Below are positions 54,439 through 63,819 of a stretch of DNA of 64,000 nt, piece by piece. The notes under the pieces were generated by a model, which was given only the letters and a program-made list of their open reading frames with translations, was not told where the DNA came from and did not search any database. The position numbers and the translations under genes were made by a program. The first letter of the stretch is position 1; the number at the start of each line of letters is the position of its first letter. Location of the stretch: the NCBI RefSeq assembly GCF_004127445.1, contig NZ_QEXM01000025.1, positions 1-64,000 of the forward strand. The letters are read 5' to 3'. This DNA comes from Streptomyces alfalfae (lineage in GTDB: Bacteria; Actinomycetota; Actinomycetes; Streptomycetales; Streptomycetaceae).

Positions 54439-55263
54439 ATGCTCAGCATCGTGGAAAACCACTCCTTGCCTCGCACCGCCGCCTTCTTTGACCTGGACAA
54501 GACGGTCATTGCGAAGTCGAGCACGCTCACGTTCAGCAAGTCGTTCTACCAAGGCGGCCTGATCAACCGCAGAGCGGTGCTGCGCACCGCGTACACGCAG
54601 TTCGTCTTCCTGGCGGGCGGCGCGGACCACGACCAGATGGAGCGGATGCGCGAGTACCTCTCGGCGCTGTGCCGCGGGTGGAACGTGCAGCAGGTCAAGG
54701 AGATCGTCGCCGAGACGCTGCACGACCTGATCGACCCGATCATCTACGACGAGGCCGCCTCCCTCATCGAGCAGCACCACTCGGCGGGGCGGGACGTCGT
54801 CATCGTCTCCACGTCGGGCGCGGAAGTGGTCGAGCCGATCGGCGAGATGCTCGGCGCGGACCGCGTAGTGGCCACCCGCATGGTCGTCGGGGACGACGGC
54901 TGCTTCACCGGCGAGGTGGAGTACTACGCGTACGGACCCACCAAGGCGCAGGCCATCAAGGAACTCGCCCTCTCGGAGGGGTACGACCTGGACCGCTGCT
55001 TCGCCTACAGCGACTCGGCGACCGATCTGCCGATGCTCGAAGCGGTCGGGCATCCGTTCGCCGTCAATCCGGACCGCGCGCTCCGCCGCGAGGCGCTCAC
55101 GCGCGCGTGGCCGATCCTCGACTTCCACCGTCCGGTACGGCTGAAGCAGCGCCTGGCCGCTCCGCCGCGGCCCGCCCTGATCGCGGCGGCCGCGGTGGGC
55201 GCGGCGGCCGCCGCCGCGAGCCTCGTCTGGCTCGCCGGCCGCCGCCGGGCCCCCGTGGGCTGA
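54439..55263 (+). CDS. HAD-IB family phosphatase
   Basis: 274 residues. HAD motif I FFDLDKTV, motif II VSTSG, motif III Lys in GPTKAQAI and motif IV YSDSATDLPML are intact. A C-terminal basic/hydrophobic segment (about 250-268, ALIAAAAVGAAAAAASLVWL) could anchor it to the membrane. Mycobacterial synteny places a homologue (Rv3661) divergent from the tad-like operon, as here. Substrate unknown; SerB-like and lipid phosphatase roles are both possible. Confidence 0.9.
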   Translation: MLSIVENHSLPRTAAFFDLDKTVIAKSSTLTFSKSFYQGGLINRRAVLRTAYTQFVFLAGGADHDQMERMREYLSALCRGWNVQQVKEIVAETLHDLIDPIIYDEAASLIEQHHSAGRDVVIVSTSGAEVVEPIGEMLGADRVVATRMVVGDDGCFTGEVEYYAYGPTKAQAIKELALSEGYDLDRCFAYSDSATDLPMLEAVGHPFAVNPDRALRREALTRAWPILDFHRPVRLKQRLAAPPRPALIAAAAVGAAAAAASLVWLAGRRRAPVG

Positions 55264-55444
55264 CCCACTCCTCCCCGCACCCTCCCCGCGCCCGATTCAG
55301 GCGTATTTGAGAGTAAAAGTAAAGAAGTGCGGCCAGGACTTCCGCTCACCCCAGGACAGGAGTACAAAGGAGTCAACGGCCCGCGAGACCAAGGACATCC
55401 GAGAGGATCCCCTTCAAACGCAGTAACGGCCCCACGGACCGAAG

Positions 55445-55525
55445 CATGAACACCGAGCACCCACGCGACGTCGACCCGTCGATTACGGGCCAGCCGCACC
55501 AGGTGACGGGCAAAGTCCCGACCTG
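55445..55525 (+). CDS. Candidate small ORF, 26 residues
   Basis: ATG at 55445 to TGA, product begins MNTEHPRDVDPSITGQ, with most third positions G or C as in coding DNA. A strong hairpin lies 46 bp downstream (55571-55598). Ribosome site is weak. Could be a leader or regulatory peptide, or chance. Confidence 0.3.
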
Positions 55526-55570
55526 ATGGGCAACATATCGAGGACGCTTGGTAACACGGTGGACATGCCA

Positions 55571-55598
55571 GCGGCGGTACGGCTCTCCGTACCGCCGC
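55571..55598. terminator. Strong hairpin between HAD and Fic-like genes
   Basis: GCGGCGGTACGG and CCGTACCGCCGC form a 12-bp perfect stem with a 4-nt loop. Ends plus-strand transcription from the HAD gene or small ORF, or minus-strand transcription from the Fic-like gene. The rest of 55264-55674 holds no other gene that I can support. Confidence 0.75.
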
Positions 55599-55674
55599 AA
55601 CCCTGTCCAGGGCCCTGCGCCGCCCCCGTGTCCAGGCCTGACGCCGCTCCGCCCCCGCACTCCCGTCCGAGGCC

Positions 55675-56490
55675 CTACGCCGCTCCCCGCTGCAGCGCCT
55701 CGCAGACCGCCGTGGACTCCCTGACGCCCAGTTCCACCGCCTTGCCGCAGTGGGCGATCCAGGCCGCCACGCCCTCCGGCGTGCCGGACGCGTAGCCCTC
55801 GAGGGCCGCCGCATAGGCCGCCCGCCCCAGCTCCGCGTGACCCGCCTCCGCCGGGCAGACCGCCTTCGGGTCGAGGCCGCTGCCCACCAGGACGATGCGC
55901 TCGGCGGCGCGCGCGACGAGGCCGTTGCACGAGGCGAAGGGCCGCAGGGTGATCAGCTCTCCGTGGACCACGGCCGCCGTCACCAGGGCCGGCGCCGAGC
56001 CGCCCTGGATGATCAGCCGCGAAAGGCCCTCCAGACGCCCCGCCACCTCGTCGGCGTCCGGCAGCGGAAGCTCGATCAGCGGCTCATCGACGGACTCGCC
56101 CGCGAGGCGCGGACGCCCCGCCGCCTCGTCGGCGTCGGCCGCGGCGACCAGATGCAGGCGCGCCAGGACCCGGAGCGGCGACTGCCGCCAGATGGAGAGC
56201 AGCTGGCCCGCCTCGGCGGTCAGCCGCAGGGCCCCGCCGACCGCGCGCGCCTCGCCGTCACCGCTGAAGTCACTGCGCCTGCGCACCTCCTCCAGGGCCC
56301 ACTCCGCGCCCGAGAGCGCCGCGGACCCGCGGGCACCCCGCAGGGCCGCCTCTGAAGTGACCTCATTGCTGCGGCGCCGCATGATCCGGTGTCCGTAGAC
56401 CCGGTCCACCGCCTTGCGCACGGAGTCCACGGAGTCGGCCACGCCGGGGATCGTCCCCAGGGCCGCGAGCGGATCGGGTGTCGTACTCAT
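55675..56490 (-). CDS. Fic/DOC-fold-like protein lacking the catalytic His
   Basis: 271 residues, mostly helical. HGELITLRPFASCNGLVARAAER (in two parts: HGELITL then RPFASCNGLVARAAER) resembles the Fic signature HPFx(D/E)GNGRxxR, but His is Arg, Gly is Cys and the first Arg is Leu. It is therefore unlikely to transfer AMP in the usual way. Streptomyces homologues are often just labelled oxidoreductase. ATG at 56490. Divergent from the CooC-like gene. Confidence 0.7.
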   Translation of the reverse strand: MSTTPDPLAALGTIPGVADSVDSVRKAVDRVYGHRIMRRRSNEVTSEAALRGARGSAALSGAEWALEEVRRRSDFSGDGEARAVGGALRLTAEAGQLLSIWRQSPLRVLARLHLVAAADADEAAGRPRLAGESVDEPLIELPLPDADEVAGRLEGLSRLIIQGGSAPALVTAAVVHGELITLRPFASCNGLVARAAERIVLVGSGLDPKAVCPAEAGHAELGRAAYAAALEGYASGTPEGVAAWIAHCGKAVELGVRESTAVCEALQRGAA

Positions 56491-56591
56491 GAGTACGACC
56501 CTACGTACTGAACGGCCGCCCTCCACGAAGGAGTGGTCTTCTTCACCCGAGCCACGCACGCGTGGTGACCAATCAGCTACGCTTCGTGATT

Positions 56592-57572
56592 ATGAAAATC
56601 GCTTTCGTGGGGAAGGGCGGCAGCGGCAAGACCACCCTGTCCTCGCTCTTCATCCGCCACCTCGCCGCCACCGGCGCACCCGTCATCGCGGTGGACGCCG
56701 ACATCAACCAGCACCTGGGACCGGCCCTCGGCCTCGACGAGACGGACGCCGCCGAGCTGCCCGCCCTCGGCGCGCACCTGCCGCTGATCAAGGAGTACCT
56801 GCGGGGCTCCAACCCGCGGATCGCCTCCGCCGACACGATGATCAAGACGACACCGCCCGGTGAGGGCTCACGGCTCCTGCGGGTGCGCGAGAACAACCCG
56901 GTGTTCGACGCGTGCGCGCGGCCCGTGGAACTCGACGACGCCACCGTGCGTTTGATGGTCACCGGGCCGTTCACCGAAGCCGACCTCGGTGTCGCGTGCT
57001 ACCACTCCAAGACGGGAGCGGTGGAGCTGTGTCTGAACCACCTGGTCGACGGCCGGGACGAGTACGCGGTCGTCGACATGACCGCGGGCTCGGACTCCTT
57101 CGCCTCCGGCATGTTCACCCGCTTCGACCTGACGTTCCTCGTGGCCGAGCCGACGAGGAAGGGCGTCTCGGTCTACCGGCAGTACAAGGAGTACGCACGC
57201 GACTTCGGCGTGGAGCTGAAGGTCGTGGGCAACAAGGTGCAGGGCCAGGACGACGTCGACTTCCTGCGTGAACAGGTCGGCGACGACCTCCTGGTGACCG
57301 TCGGGCACTCGGACTGGGTGCGCGCCATGGAGAAGGGCCGCCCGCCCCGCTTCGAGCTGCTCGAAGAGGACAACCGCCGCTCCCTGCGGACGCTCCAGGC
57401 CACCGTCGACGCCTCGTACGCGCGAAGGGACTGGGAGCGGTACACGCGCCAGATGGTGCACTTCCACCTGAAGAACGCGCAGAGCTGGGGCAACGAACGG
57501 ACGGGCGCCGACCTGGCGGGCCAGGTCGACCCCGACTTCGTCCTGCGCGAGCAGATGGTGGCCACTGCCTGA
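56592..57572 (+). CDS. CooC-like P-loop ATPase
   Basis: 326 residues of the MinD/CooC/nitrogenase iron protein class: VGKGGSGKTT P-loop with the signature Lys, VDADINQHLG switch I, and VVDMTAGSDSFASG near residue 175. CooC inserts Ni in CO dehydrogenase, but no such enzyme lies in the window. Leader is very short: TACGCT at 56578-56583 would place a transcription start almost at the ATG at 56592, so translation may be leaderless. An upstream GTG at 56562 lacks a ribosome site. Confidence 0.85.
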   Translation: MKIAFVGKGGSGKTTLSSLFIRHLAATGAPVIAVDADINQHLGPALGLDETDAAELPALGAHLPLIKEYLRGSNPRIASADTMIKTTPPGEGSRLLRVRENNPVFDACARPVELDDATVRLMVTGPFTEADLGVACYHSKTGAVELCLNHLVDGRDEYAVVDMTAGSDSFASGMFTRFDLTFLVAEPTRKGVSVYRQYKEYARDFGVELKVVGNKVQGQDDVDFLREQVGDDLLVTVGHSDWVRAMEKGRPPRFELLEEDNRRSLRTLQATVDASYARRDWERYTRQMVHFHLKNAQSWGNERTGADLAGQVDPDFVLREQMVATA

Positions 57573-57587
57573 ACAGGGCCGCCGGGT

Positions 57588-58856
57588 TCAGGACTTGTGC
57601 GCCGGAGCGCCCGGCACACCCTTCGGGGCCGGTGCGGGCTGGGCGGAGAGGTATCTCGCCCAGCCCTCCTTCGGGGCCTGGCCGACCGGCAGCTTCACCA
57701 GCCGCGCGAGGACCTTCGGGTCCTGCGCGTCGAGCCAGTCCGCGAGCTGGCGGAAGGAGACGCAGCGCACCTCGGACTTGGTGCACACCTTCTCGATGGT
57801 CTCCTCGATGGCGCGCATGTAGGTGCCGCCGTTCCAGGACTCGAAGTGGTTGCCGATGATCAGCGGGGCGCGGTTGCCTTTGTAGGCCCGGTCGAAGCCC
57901 TGGAGCAGGCCGTCGCGCATCTGGTCACCCCAGTACTCGTGCATGGAGGGGTCGCCCTGTGAGGTCGTGCCGGACTGGTTGACCATGAAGTTGTAGTCCA
58001 TGGTGAGCGTCTCGAACGTGCGCCCCGGGACGGGCACGAGCTGCATCGACAGATCCCAGAGCCCGTCCTTCTTCTTGGGCCAGAGCTGGTCGTTGACGCC
58101 GCTGGTGTCGTAGCGGAAGCCCAGTTCGCGCGCCGCCCGCATGAAGTTCTTCTGGCCCTCCAGGCAGGGGGTCCGGGCGCCCACCAGCTCCTTGTCGTAG
58201 TCAAAGGGCAGCGGCTTCGCCCCCTTCATGCCCGTGTTCGTCTTCCAGGACTTCACGAAGGACTTGGCCTGCTTGATCTCGCTCTTCCAGTCCTCGACGG
58301 ACCACTCCCCGACACCGCGGCCCGCGCCGCAGAAGTGCCCGTTGAAGTGGGTGCCGATCTCGTTGCCCTCCAGCCAGGCGCCGCGGAGCTGCTCCACGGT
58401 GTCCGCGATTCCCCGGCGGTCGTTGAAGCCGATGTCCGAGCTGCCCGTGAGGTGCCGCGGCGGCTTGTAGAGCTCCCGCTTCTTCTCGGGAAGCATGTAC
58501 ACACCGCTGAGGAAGTACGTCATGGTGGCGTCGTTCCGCTTGGCCACCTTGCGGAAGTGGGAGAACAGCTTCTGGCTGTCCTCCCCCGCGCCGTCCCAGG
58601 AGAAGACCACGAACTGCGGTGGTTTCTGGCCGGGCTTGAGCCGTTCCGGCCTCGGCAGATGCGGCTGCTTCCCGGTGTAGGCGGTGGACCCGTCCCCGAT
58701 CAGCCGGACGGGGCTCTTGAGCGGGGCGCCGGCTCCCTTCTTCGCGCCGTGCGCGCCCTCCTTCACGCCGTTGCCGCTCTCGGCGCAGCCGGCCAATGCT
58801 GCCGCGCAGGCCACGAGGGCGGTGAGGCTCGCGGTGACTCTCCGGTTGGCGGCCAT
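57588..58856 (-). CDS. Polysaccharide deacetylase-like lipoprotein
   Basis: 422 residues. Signal peptide with lipobox LAGC (about residue 24). A NodB-like fold: FSWDGAGED holds the catalytic and metal Asp, and EIGTHFNGHFCG gives the metal His pair (H-x3-H). A Trp-rich C-terminal half (NHFESWNGGTYM) closes the active site. It probably removes acetyl groups from cell-wall or extracellular glycans outside the membrane. Convergent with the CooC-like gene, 15 bp apart. ATG at 58856. Confidence 0.87.
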   Translation of the reverse strand: MAANRRVTASLTALVACAAALAGCAESGNGVKEGAHGAKKGAGAPLKSPVRLIGDGSTAYTGKQPHLPRPERLKPGQKPPQFVVFSWDGAGEDSQKLFSHFRKVAKRNDATMTYFLSGVYMLPEKKRELYKPPRHLTGSSDIGFNDRRGIADTVEQLRGAWLEGNEIGTHFNGHFCGAGRGVGEWSVEDWKSEIKQAKSFVKSWKTNTGMKGAKPLPFDYDKELVGARTPCLEGQKNFMRAARELGFRYDTSGVNDQLWPKKKDGLWDLSMQLVPVPGRTFETLTMDYNFMVNQSGTTSQGDPSMHEYWGDQMRDGLLQGFDRAYKGNRAPLIIGNHFESWNGGTYMRAIEETIEKVCTKSEVRCVSFRQLADWLDAQDPKVLARLVKLPVGQAPKEGWARYLSAQPAPAPKGVPGAPAHKS

Positions 58857-59155
58857 CTTCCGCCCACCTTCTTTCGTGCAAGTCGGGACAGAACAGACAG
58901 CAGCCTCGCCCGCAGGCCTGAAATCTCCGGTCCGACAAGCCGATAAAAGTTTTTATTCGCTCATCCGAGTGACCGTCTGCCCCATTTGCCCCGAAAATCC
59001 ATCCACGACCTTTACTCTGCATTACGATTCGTTTACCGAGCGTTGATAGCTCCCCGCCGCTTTACGCCGTGACCCACGGCCGCGATGCCGTCCTCCGCAC
59101 ACCGCCGGAGGGCCCCTATGTCCGCGACCGCGCTGCCCCGGAGGAGACGGGAAAC
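58857..59155. promoter_or_regulatory. Divergent promoter region with A/T palindrome
   Basis: 299 bp without a gene, one of the more AT-rich stretches in the window. ATAAAAGTTTTTAT at 58943-58956 is a near-palindrome that could be an operator for either divergent gene. Confidence 0.4.
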
Positions 59156-61504
59156 ATGACTGCCTACGCCCCCACCGACACGACCGAGTCGATCCACGAA
59201 CCGCGCGCCCACAAGCCGCACGCCCCGCCGCCCGGGAAGAGGTTCCGCATCGCGGGAGCCGACATCTCGGCGTCGCTCGCCGTCTTCCTGATCGCCCTGC
59301 CGCTCTCGCTCGGCATCGCCCTCGCGACCGGAGCGCCCCTGCAGGCGGGCCTCGTCGCCGCCGCCGTCGGCGGCCTCGTCGCCGGACGGCTCGGCGGATC
59401 GGCTCTCCAGGTCAGCGGCCCGGCCGCCGGCCTCACGGTCGTGACGGCGGACATCATCCACCGCTATGGCTGGCAGACCACCTGCGCCATCACCATCCTC
59501 GTCGGGCTCGCCCAACTCGGCCTCGGCTGCCTGCGGGTGGCCCGCTCGGCGCTCGCCGTCAGCCCCGCCGTCGTGCACGGCATGCTGGCCGGCATCGGCG
59601 TCACCATCGCCATGGCCCAGCTGCACATCGTGCTCGGCGGCACCCCGCAGAGCGCGGTGCTCGACAACCTCCGCGCCCTGCCCGCCCAGTTGGCCACCCT
59701 GCACCCGGCCGCCCTGTCGATCAGTCTGCTCACCCTCGTCGTCCTGCTGCTCTGGCCCCGCATCCCCGGACGCGCCGGGCGCATGACCCGCGTCCTGCCC
59801 GCCGCGCTGGTCTCGGTGGCCGTCGCGACCTGCTTCGCCTCCGTCACCCGGCTCAGCCTCGACCGGGTCGACCTGCCCTCGTGGCGCAGCCACGCGCTCG
59901 CCGGGCTCCCCGAGGGCCCCGTGCTCGGCATCGTCGCCGCCGTGCTCACCACCACCCTGGTGTGCAGCGTGCAGTCGCTGCTCGGCGCCGTCGCCATCGA
60001 CAAGCTGACCTCTCAGCGACCCGAGCTCGACACCAGCGTGCGGCGCTCCGACCTCGACCGGGAGCTGCTCGGCCAGGGCGGCGCCAACATCGTCTCCGGC
60101 GCGCTCGGCGGCCTCCCCGTCGCCGGGGTCGCGGTGCGCAGTGTGGCCAATGTGCGAGCGGGAGCCGTCAGCAGGAACTCCACGATGCTGCACGGCGTTT
60201 GGGTAGTGGTGGCCGCGCTGCTCCTGGTCCCCGCCCTGGAGCTGATCCCGCTCGCGGCCCTCGCCGCCCTCGTCATGGCCGTCGGCATCCAGATGGTCAG
60301 CCTGAACCACATCCGCACCATCACCCGTCACCGCGAGATCGTCGTGTACGCGACCACCACCCTCGGCGTGGTCGTCTTCGGCGTCCTGGAGGGCGTGGCG
60401 CTCGGCATCGCCGTGGCCGTCGCCGTCGCGCTGCACCGCCTCGCCCGCACCCGCATCACCCACGAGAAGGTGGCCGGCGTCCACCATGTCCGCGTGCGCG
60501 GGCAGCTGACGTTCCTCGCCGTGCCCCGGCTCAGCAGGACCCTGCACCTCGTCCCGCAAGGGGAGGACGTCGTCGTGGAGTTGGACGGCTCCTTCATGGA
60601 CCACGCCGCCTTCGAGTCGTTGCAGTGCTGGCAGGACGCGCACGCCGCGCACGGCGGCAGCGTCGAGGTCACCGGCCGCGCCGGGACCCGCATCGCCGAG
60701 CCCGCGAGCGCCGCGCACTCGTGCTGCCGGCCATGGACCCCGTGGCGCAACCACCACTGCGACCGCCCGCAGGAGGAGCAGGAGACGGGGCAGCCGCGCG
60801 GACACCAACTGGCCAGCGGCATCAGCGCCTTCCAGCGGAACACGGCGCCTCATGTCCGGGGCGAGCTGGCCAGGCTCGCCCGCGAGGGGCAGCAGCCCGC
60901 ACAGCTCTTCCTGACGTGTGCCGACTCCCGGGTCGTCACCTCGATGATCACATCCAGCGGCCCCGGCGACCTCTTCGTCGTACGCAATGTCGGCAATCTG
61001 GTGCCGCCGCCGGGCACGGAGAGCGGTGACGACTCGGTGGGCGCCGCGATCGAGTACGCGGTCGACGTGCTGAAGGTGCGGTCGATCACGGTGTGCGGGC
61101 ACTCCGGGTGCGGTGCGATGCAGGCCCTGCTCAGCATCCCGGAGGGCGACGCGCAGACCCCGCTGTGGCGGTGGCTGCGGCACGGCCGGCCGAGCCTGGA
61201 GCGGGTGGCCGCCCAGGGTGAGGACTGGGCGCGGCTCGCGGGACAGGCGCCGGCCGACCCGGTGGAGCAGCTGTGCCTCACCAACGTGATTCAGCAGCTG
61301 GAGCACCTGCGGGCGCACGAGTCGGTGGCGCGTCGACTTGCGGCCGGTGATCTTGAGCTGCACGGTATGTACTTCCACGTCGGAGAGGCGCAGTCCTATC
61401 TGCTGACGGATGGCTCCGGGTCGGGCAGGCCGCCCTACGAGGTCTTCGACCAGGTCTCGCCGACCCGTCCCGGGCCGACGCGGGCGGCGGCGCCACAGCT
61501 GTGA
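59156..61504 (+). CDS. SulP anion transporter fused to a beta-carbonic anhydrase
   Basis: 782 residues. Residues about 25-425 form the multi-helix SulP transporter (SASLAVFLIALPLSLGIALA, SGPAAGL), followed by a STAS-like domain (about 440-530: VRVRGQLTFLAVPRL, VVVELDGSFMDHAAFESL). A Cys/His-rich linker (about 520-540) leads to a beta-class carbonic anhydrase with zinc ligands in CADSRV (Cys, Asp) and CGHSGCGAM (His, Cys). The fusion suggests bicarbonate uptake coupled to hydration/dehydration at the membrane. ATG at 59156 with GGAGACGGG about 4-10 nt upstream. Confidence 0.93.
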   Translation: MTAYAPTDTTESIHEPRAHKPHAPPPGKRFRIAGADISASLAVFLIALPLSLGIALATGAPLQAGLVAAAVGGLVAGRLGGSALQVSGPAAGLTVVTADIIHRYGWQTTCAITILVGLAQLGLGCLRVARSALAVSPAVVHGMLAGIGVTIAMAQLHIVLGGTPQSAVLDNLRALPAQLATLHPAALSISLLTLVVLLLWPRIPGRAGRMTRVLPAALVSVAVATCFASVTRLSLDRVDLPSWRSHALAGLPEGPVLGIVAAVLTTTLVCSVQSLLGAVAIDKLTSQRPELDTSVRRSDLDRELLGQGGANIVSGALGGLPVAGVAVRSVANVRAGAVSRNSTMLHGVWVVVAALLLVPALELIPLAALAALVMAVGIQMVSLNHIRTITRHREIVVYATTTLGVVVFGVLEGVALGIAVAVAVALHRLARTRITHEKVAGVHHVRVRGQLTFLAVPRLSRTLHLVPQGEDVVVELDGSFMDHAAFESLQCWQDAHAAHGGSVEVTGRAGTRIAEPASAAHSCCRPWTPWRNHHCDRPQEEQETGQPRGHQLASGISAFQRNTAPHVRGELARLAREGQQPAQLFLTCADSRVVTSMITSSGPGDLFVVRNVGNLVPPPGTESGDDSVGAAIEYAVDVLKVRSITVCGHSGCGAMQALLSIPEGDAQTPLWRWLRHGRPSLERVAAQGEDWARLAGQAPADPVEQLCLTNVIQQLEHLRAHESVARRLAAGDLELHGMYFHVGEAQSYLLTDGSGSGRPPYEVFDQVSPTRPGPTRAAAPQL

Positions 61505-61611
61505 GACGGTTAAAGGTCTAAACCAATTTTCGGCAGACCCTTGTCACACCGGGTTGTGTCTGATGAGCTGTGGCTTCGGACACAACGGACACCCTGGGAA
61601 AGGGAGATGTC

Positions 61612-63570
61612 GTGAGCAACGAAAGCCTGGCCAACCTTCTGAAGGAGGAGCGTCGCTTCGCGCCGCCGGCGGAGCTGGCAGCCGCCGCGAACGTCACCGC
61701 GGAGGCGTACGAACAGGCCAAGGCTGACCGGCTCGGCTTCTGGGCCGAGCAGGCCCGCCGGCTGACCTGGGCCACGGAACCGACCGAGACGCTGGACTGG
61801 TCGAACCCGCCGTTCGCCAAGTGGTTCGCCGACGGAAAGCTCAACGTCGCGTACAACTGCGTCGACCGCCACGTCGAGGCGGGACACGGCGACCGTGTGG
61901 CGATCCACTTCGAGGGTGAGCCCGGCGACAGCCGGGCCATCACCTACGCCGAGCTGAAGGAAGAGGTCAGCCGGGCGGCGAACGCGCTGACCGAGCTCGG
62001 CGTCGAGAAGGGCGACCGCGTCGCGGTGTACCTGCCGATGATCCCCGAGGCGGTCGTCGCGATGCTGGCCTGCGCCCGCATCGGCGCCGCCCACTCGGTC
62101 GTCTTCGGCGGCTTCTCCGCCGACGCCATCGCCGCCCGCATCAAGGACGCCGACGCCAAGGTCGTCATCACCGCCGACGGCGGCTACCGCCGGGGCAAGC
62201 CCTCCGCGCTCAAGCCCGCCGTCGACGAGGCCGTCGGCCGCGCCGAGGGCGTGCGCCACGTCCTCGTGGTGCGCCGCACCGGCCAGGACGTGGCGTGGAC
62301 CGAGGGCCGCGACGTGTGGTGGCACGAGGCCACCCAGAGGCAGTCCGCCGAGCACACCCCCGAGGCCTTCGACGCGGAGCACCCGCTCTTCGTCCTCTAC
62401 ACCTCGGGCACCACGGGCAAGCCGAAGGGCATCCTGCACACCTCCGGCGGCTATCTGACGCAGGCGGCCTACACCCATCACGCCGTCTTCGACCTCAAGC
62501 CGGAGTCCGACGTCTACTGGTGCACCGCCGACATCGGCTGGGTCACCGGCCACTCGTACATCACGTACGGTCCGCTGGCGAACGGCGCGACGCAGGTGAT
62601 GTACGAGGGCACCCCCGACACCCCGCACCAGGGCCGCTTCTGGGAGATCATCCAGAAGTACGGGGTCACGATCCTCTACACCGCGCCGACGGCGATCCGG
62701 ACGTTCATGAAGTGGGGCGACGACATCCCCGCGAAGTTCGACCTGAGCAGTCTGCGGGTGCTCGGATCGGTGGGCGAGCCGATCAACCCCGAGGCCTGGA
62801 TGTGGTACCGGAAGAACATCGGCGGCGACAGGTGCCCCATCGTGGACACCTGGTGGCAGACCGAGACCGGCGCGATGATGATCTCGCCGCTGCCCGGCGT
62901 GACCGAGACCAAGCCCGGCTCCGCGCAGCGCGCCCTGCCCGGCATCTCGGCCACCGTGGTGGACGACGAGGCCAACGAAGTGCCCGACGGCGGCGGTGGC
63001 TACCTCGTCCTGACCGAGCCGTGGCCCTCGATGCTGCGCACCATCTGGGGCGACGACCAGCGGTTCATCGACACGTACTGGTCGCGCTTCGAAGGCAGGT
63101 ACTTCGCGGGTGACGGCGCCAAGAAGGACGAGGACGGCGACATCTGGCTGCTCGGCCGGGTGGACGACGTGATGCTCGTCTCCGGGCACAACATCTCCAC
63201 CACCGAGGTCGAGTCGGCGCTCGTCTCGCACCCGGCGGTCGCCGAGGCCGCCGTCGTCGGCGCCGCCGACGAGACGACCGGGCAGGCCATCGTCGCCTTC
63301 GTCATCCTGCGCGGCTCCGCCGACGCCGAGGCCGAGGGACTCGTCGCCGAGCTGCGCAACCACGTGGGCACCACGCTCGGCCCGATCGCCAAGCCCAAGC
63401 GCGTCCTGCCGGTGGCGGAGCTGCCGAAGACGCGCTCCGGGAAGATCATGCGGCGCCTGCTGCGGGACGTCGCGGAGAACCGCGAGCTGGGTGACGTCAC
63501 CACGCTCACGGACTCCTCCGTGATGGACCTGATCCAGACGCGGCTCCCGGCCGCGCCCAGCGAGGACTGA
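61612..63570 (+). CDS. acsA: Acetyl-CoA synthetase (AMP-forming)
   Basis: 652 residues, exactly the usual length. Motifs: [11 protein letters not shown] (ATP), WWQTETG (acetate pocket), GRVDDVM hinge, and [11 protein letters not shown], whose Lys is the known acetylation site of Acs enzymes. GTG at 61612 with GGGAGA 4 nt upstream; an upstream ATG (61570) lacks a ribosome site. Converts acetate and CoA to acetyl-CoA. Followed by a terminator at 63614-63640. Confidence 0.96.
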   Translation: MSNESLANLLKEERRFAPPAELAAAANVTAEAYEQAKADRLGFWAEQARRLTWATEPTETLDWSNPPFAKWFADGKLNVAYNCVDRHVEAGHGDRVAIHFEGEPGDSRAITYAELKEEVSRAANALTELGVEKGDRVAVYLPMIPEAVVAMLACARIGAAHSVVFGGFSADAIAARIKDADAKVVITADGGYRRGKPSALKPAVDEAVGRAEGVRHVLVVRRTGQDVAWTEGRDVWWHEATQRQSAEHTPEAFDAEHPLFVLYTSGTTGKPKGILHTSGGYLTQAAYTHHAVFDLKPESDVYWCTADIGWVTGHSYITYGPLANGATQVMYEGTPDTPHQGRFWEIIQKYGVTILYTAPTAIRTFMKWGDDIPAKFDLSSLRVLGSVGEPINPEAWMWYRKNIGGDRCPIVDTWWQTETGAMMISPLPGVTETKPGSAQRALPGISATVVDDEANEVPDGGGGYLVLTEPWPSMLRTIWGDDQRFIDTYWSRFEGRYFAGDGAKKDEDGDIWLLGRVDDVMLVSGHNISTTEVESALVSHPAVAEAAVVGAADETTGQAIVAFVILRGSADAEAEGLVAELRNHVGTTLGPIAKPKRVLPVAELPKTRSGKIMRRLLRDVAENRELGDVTTLTDSSVMDLIQTRLPAAPSED

Positions 63571-63613
63571 CCCCAGCGGGTCCGCGCGGACGACCGCGCC
63601 AGCGGTACGAGGA

Positions 63614-63640
63614 GGGCATCCGGCAGCGCGCCGGGTGCCC
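63614..63640 (+). terminator. Terminator after acsA
   Basis: GGGCATCCGGC and GCCGGGTGCCC form an 11-bp stem with a 5-nt loop, followed by TCTTTCT. A classical factor-independent terminator. Confidence 0.88.
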
Positions 63641-63819
63641 TCTTTCTCCGTAAAGTGAAGATCGCCGGATACGTCCCGGCGGCGCTTGGGTAGGCTGGAC
63701 TCCGCGTCAAGACCGTGACAAGAGATCACGGCGGTCACGCGACACGTAGTACCCAGGTGCGCCGGGAAGTCTGGTCGGCATGTGCTCCGTCCTGCCCACC
63801 TGCCCGGAGGTCCATCCCC

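Noticed and set aside
56592..57572. CooC-like gene as part of a carbon monoxide dehydrogenase operon
   Set aside because: No coxL/cooS-type genes are present in the window; only the ATPase is seen.
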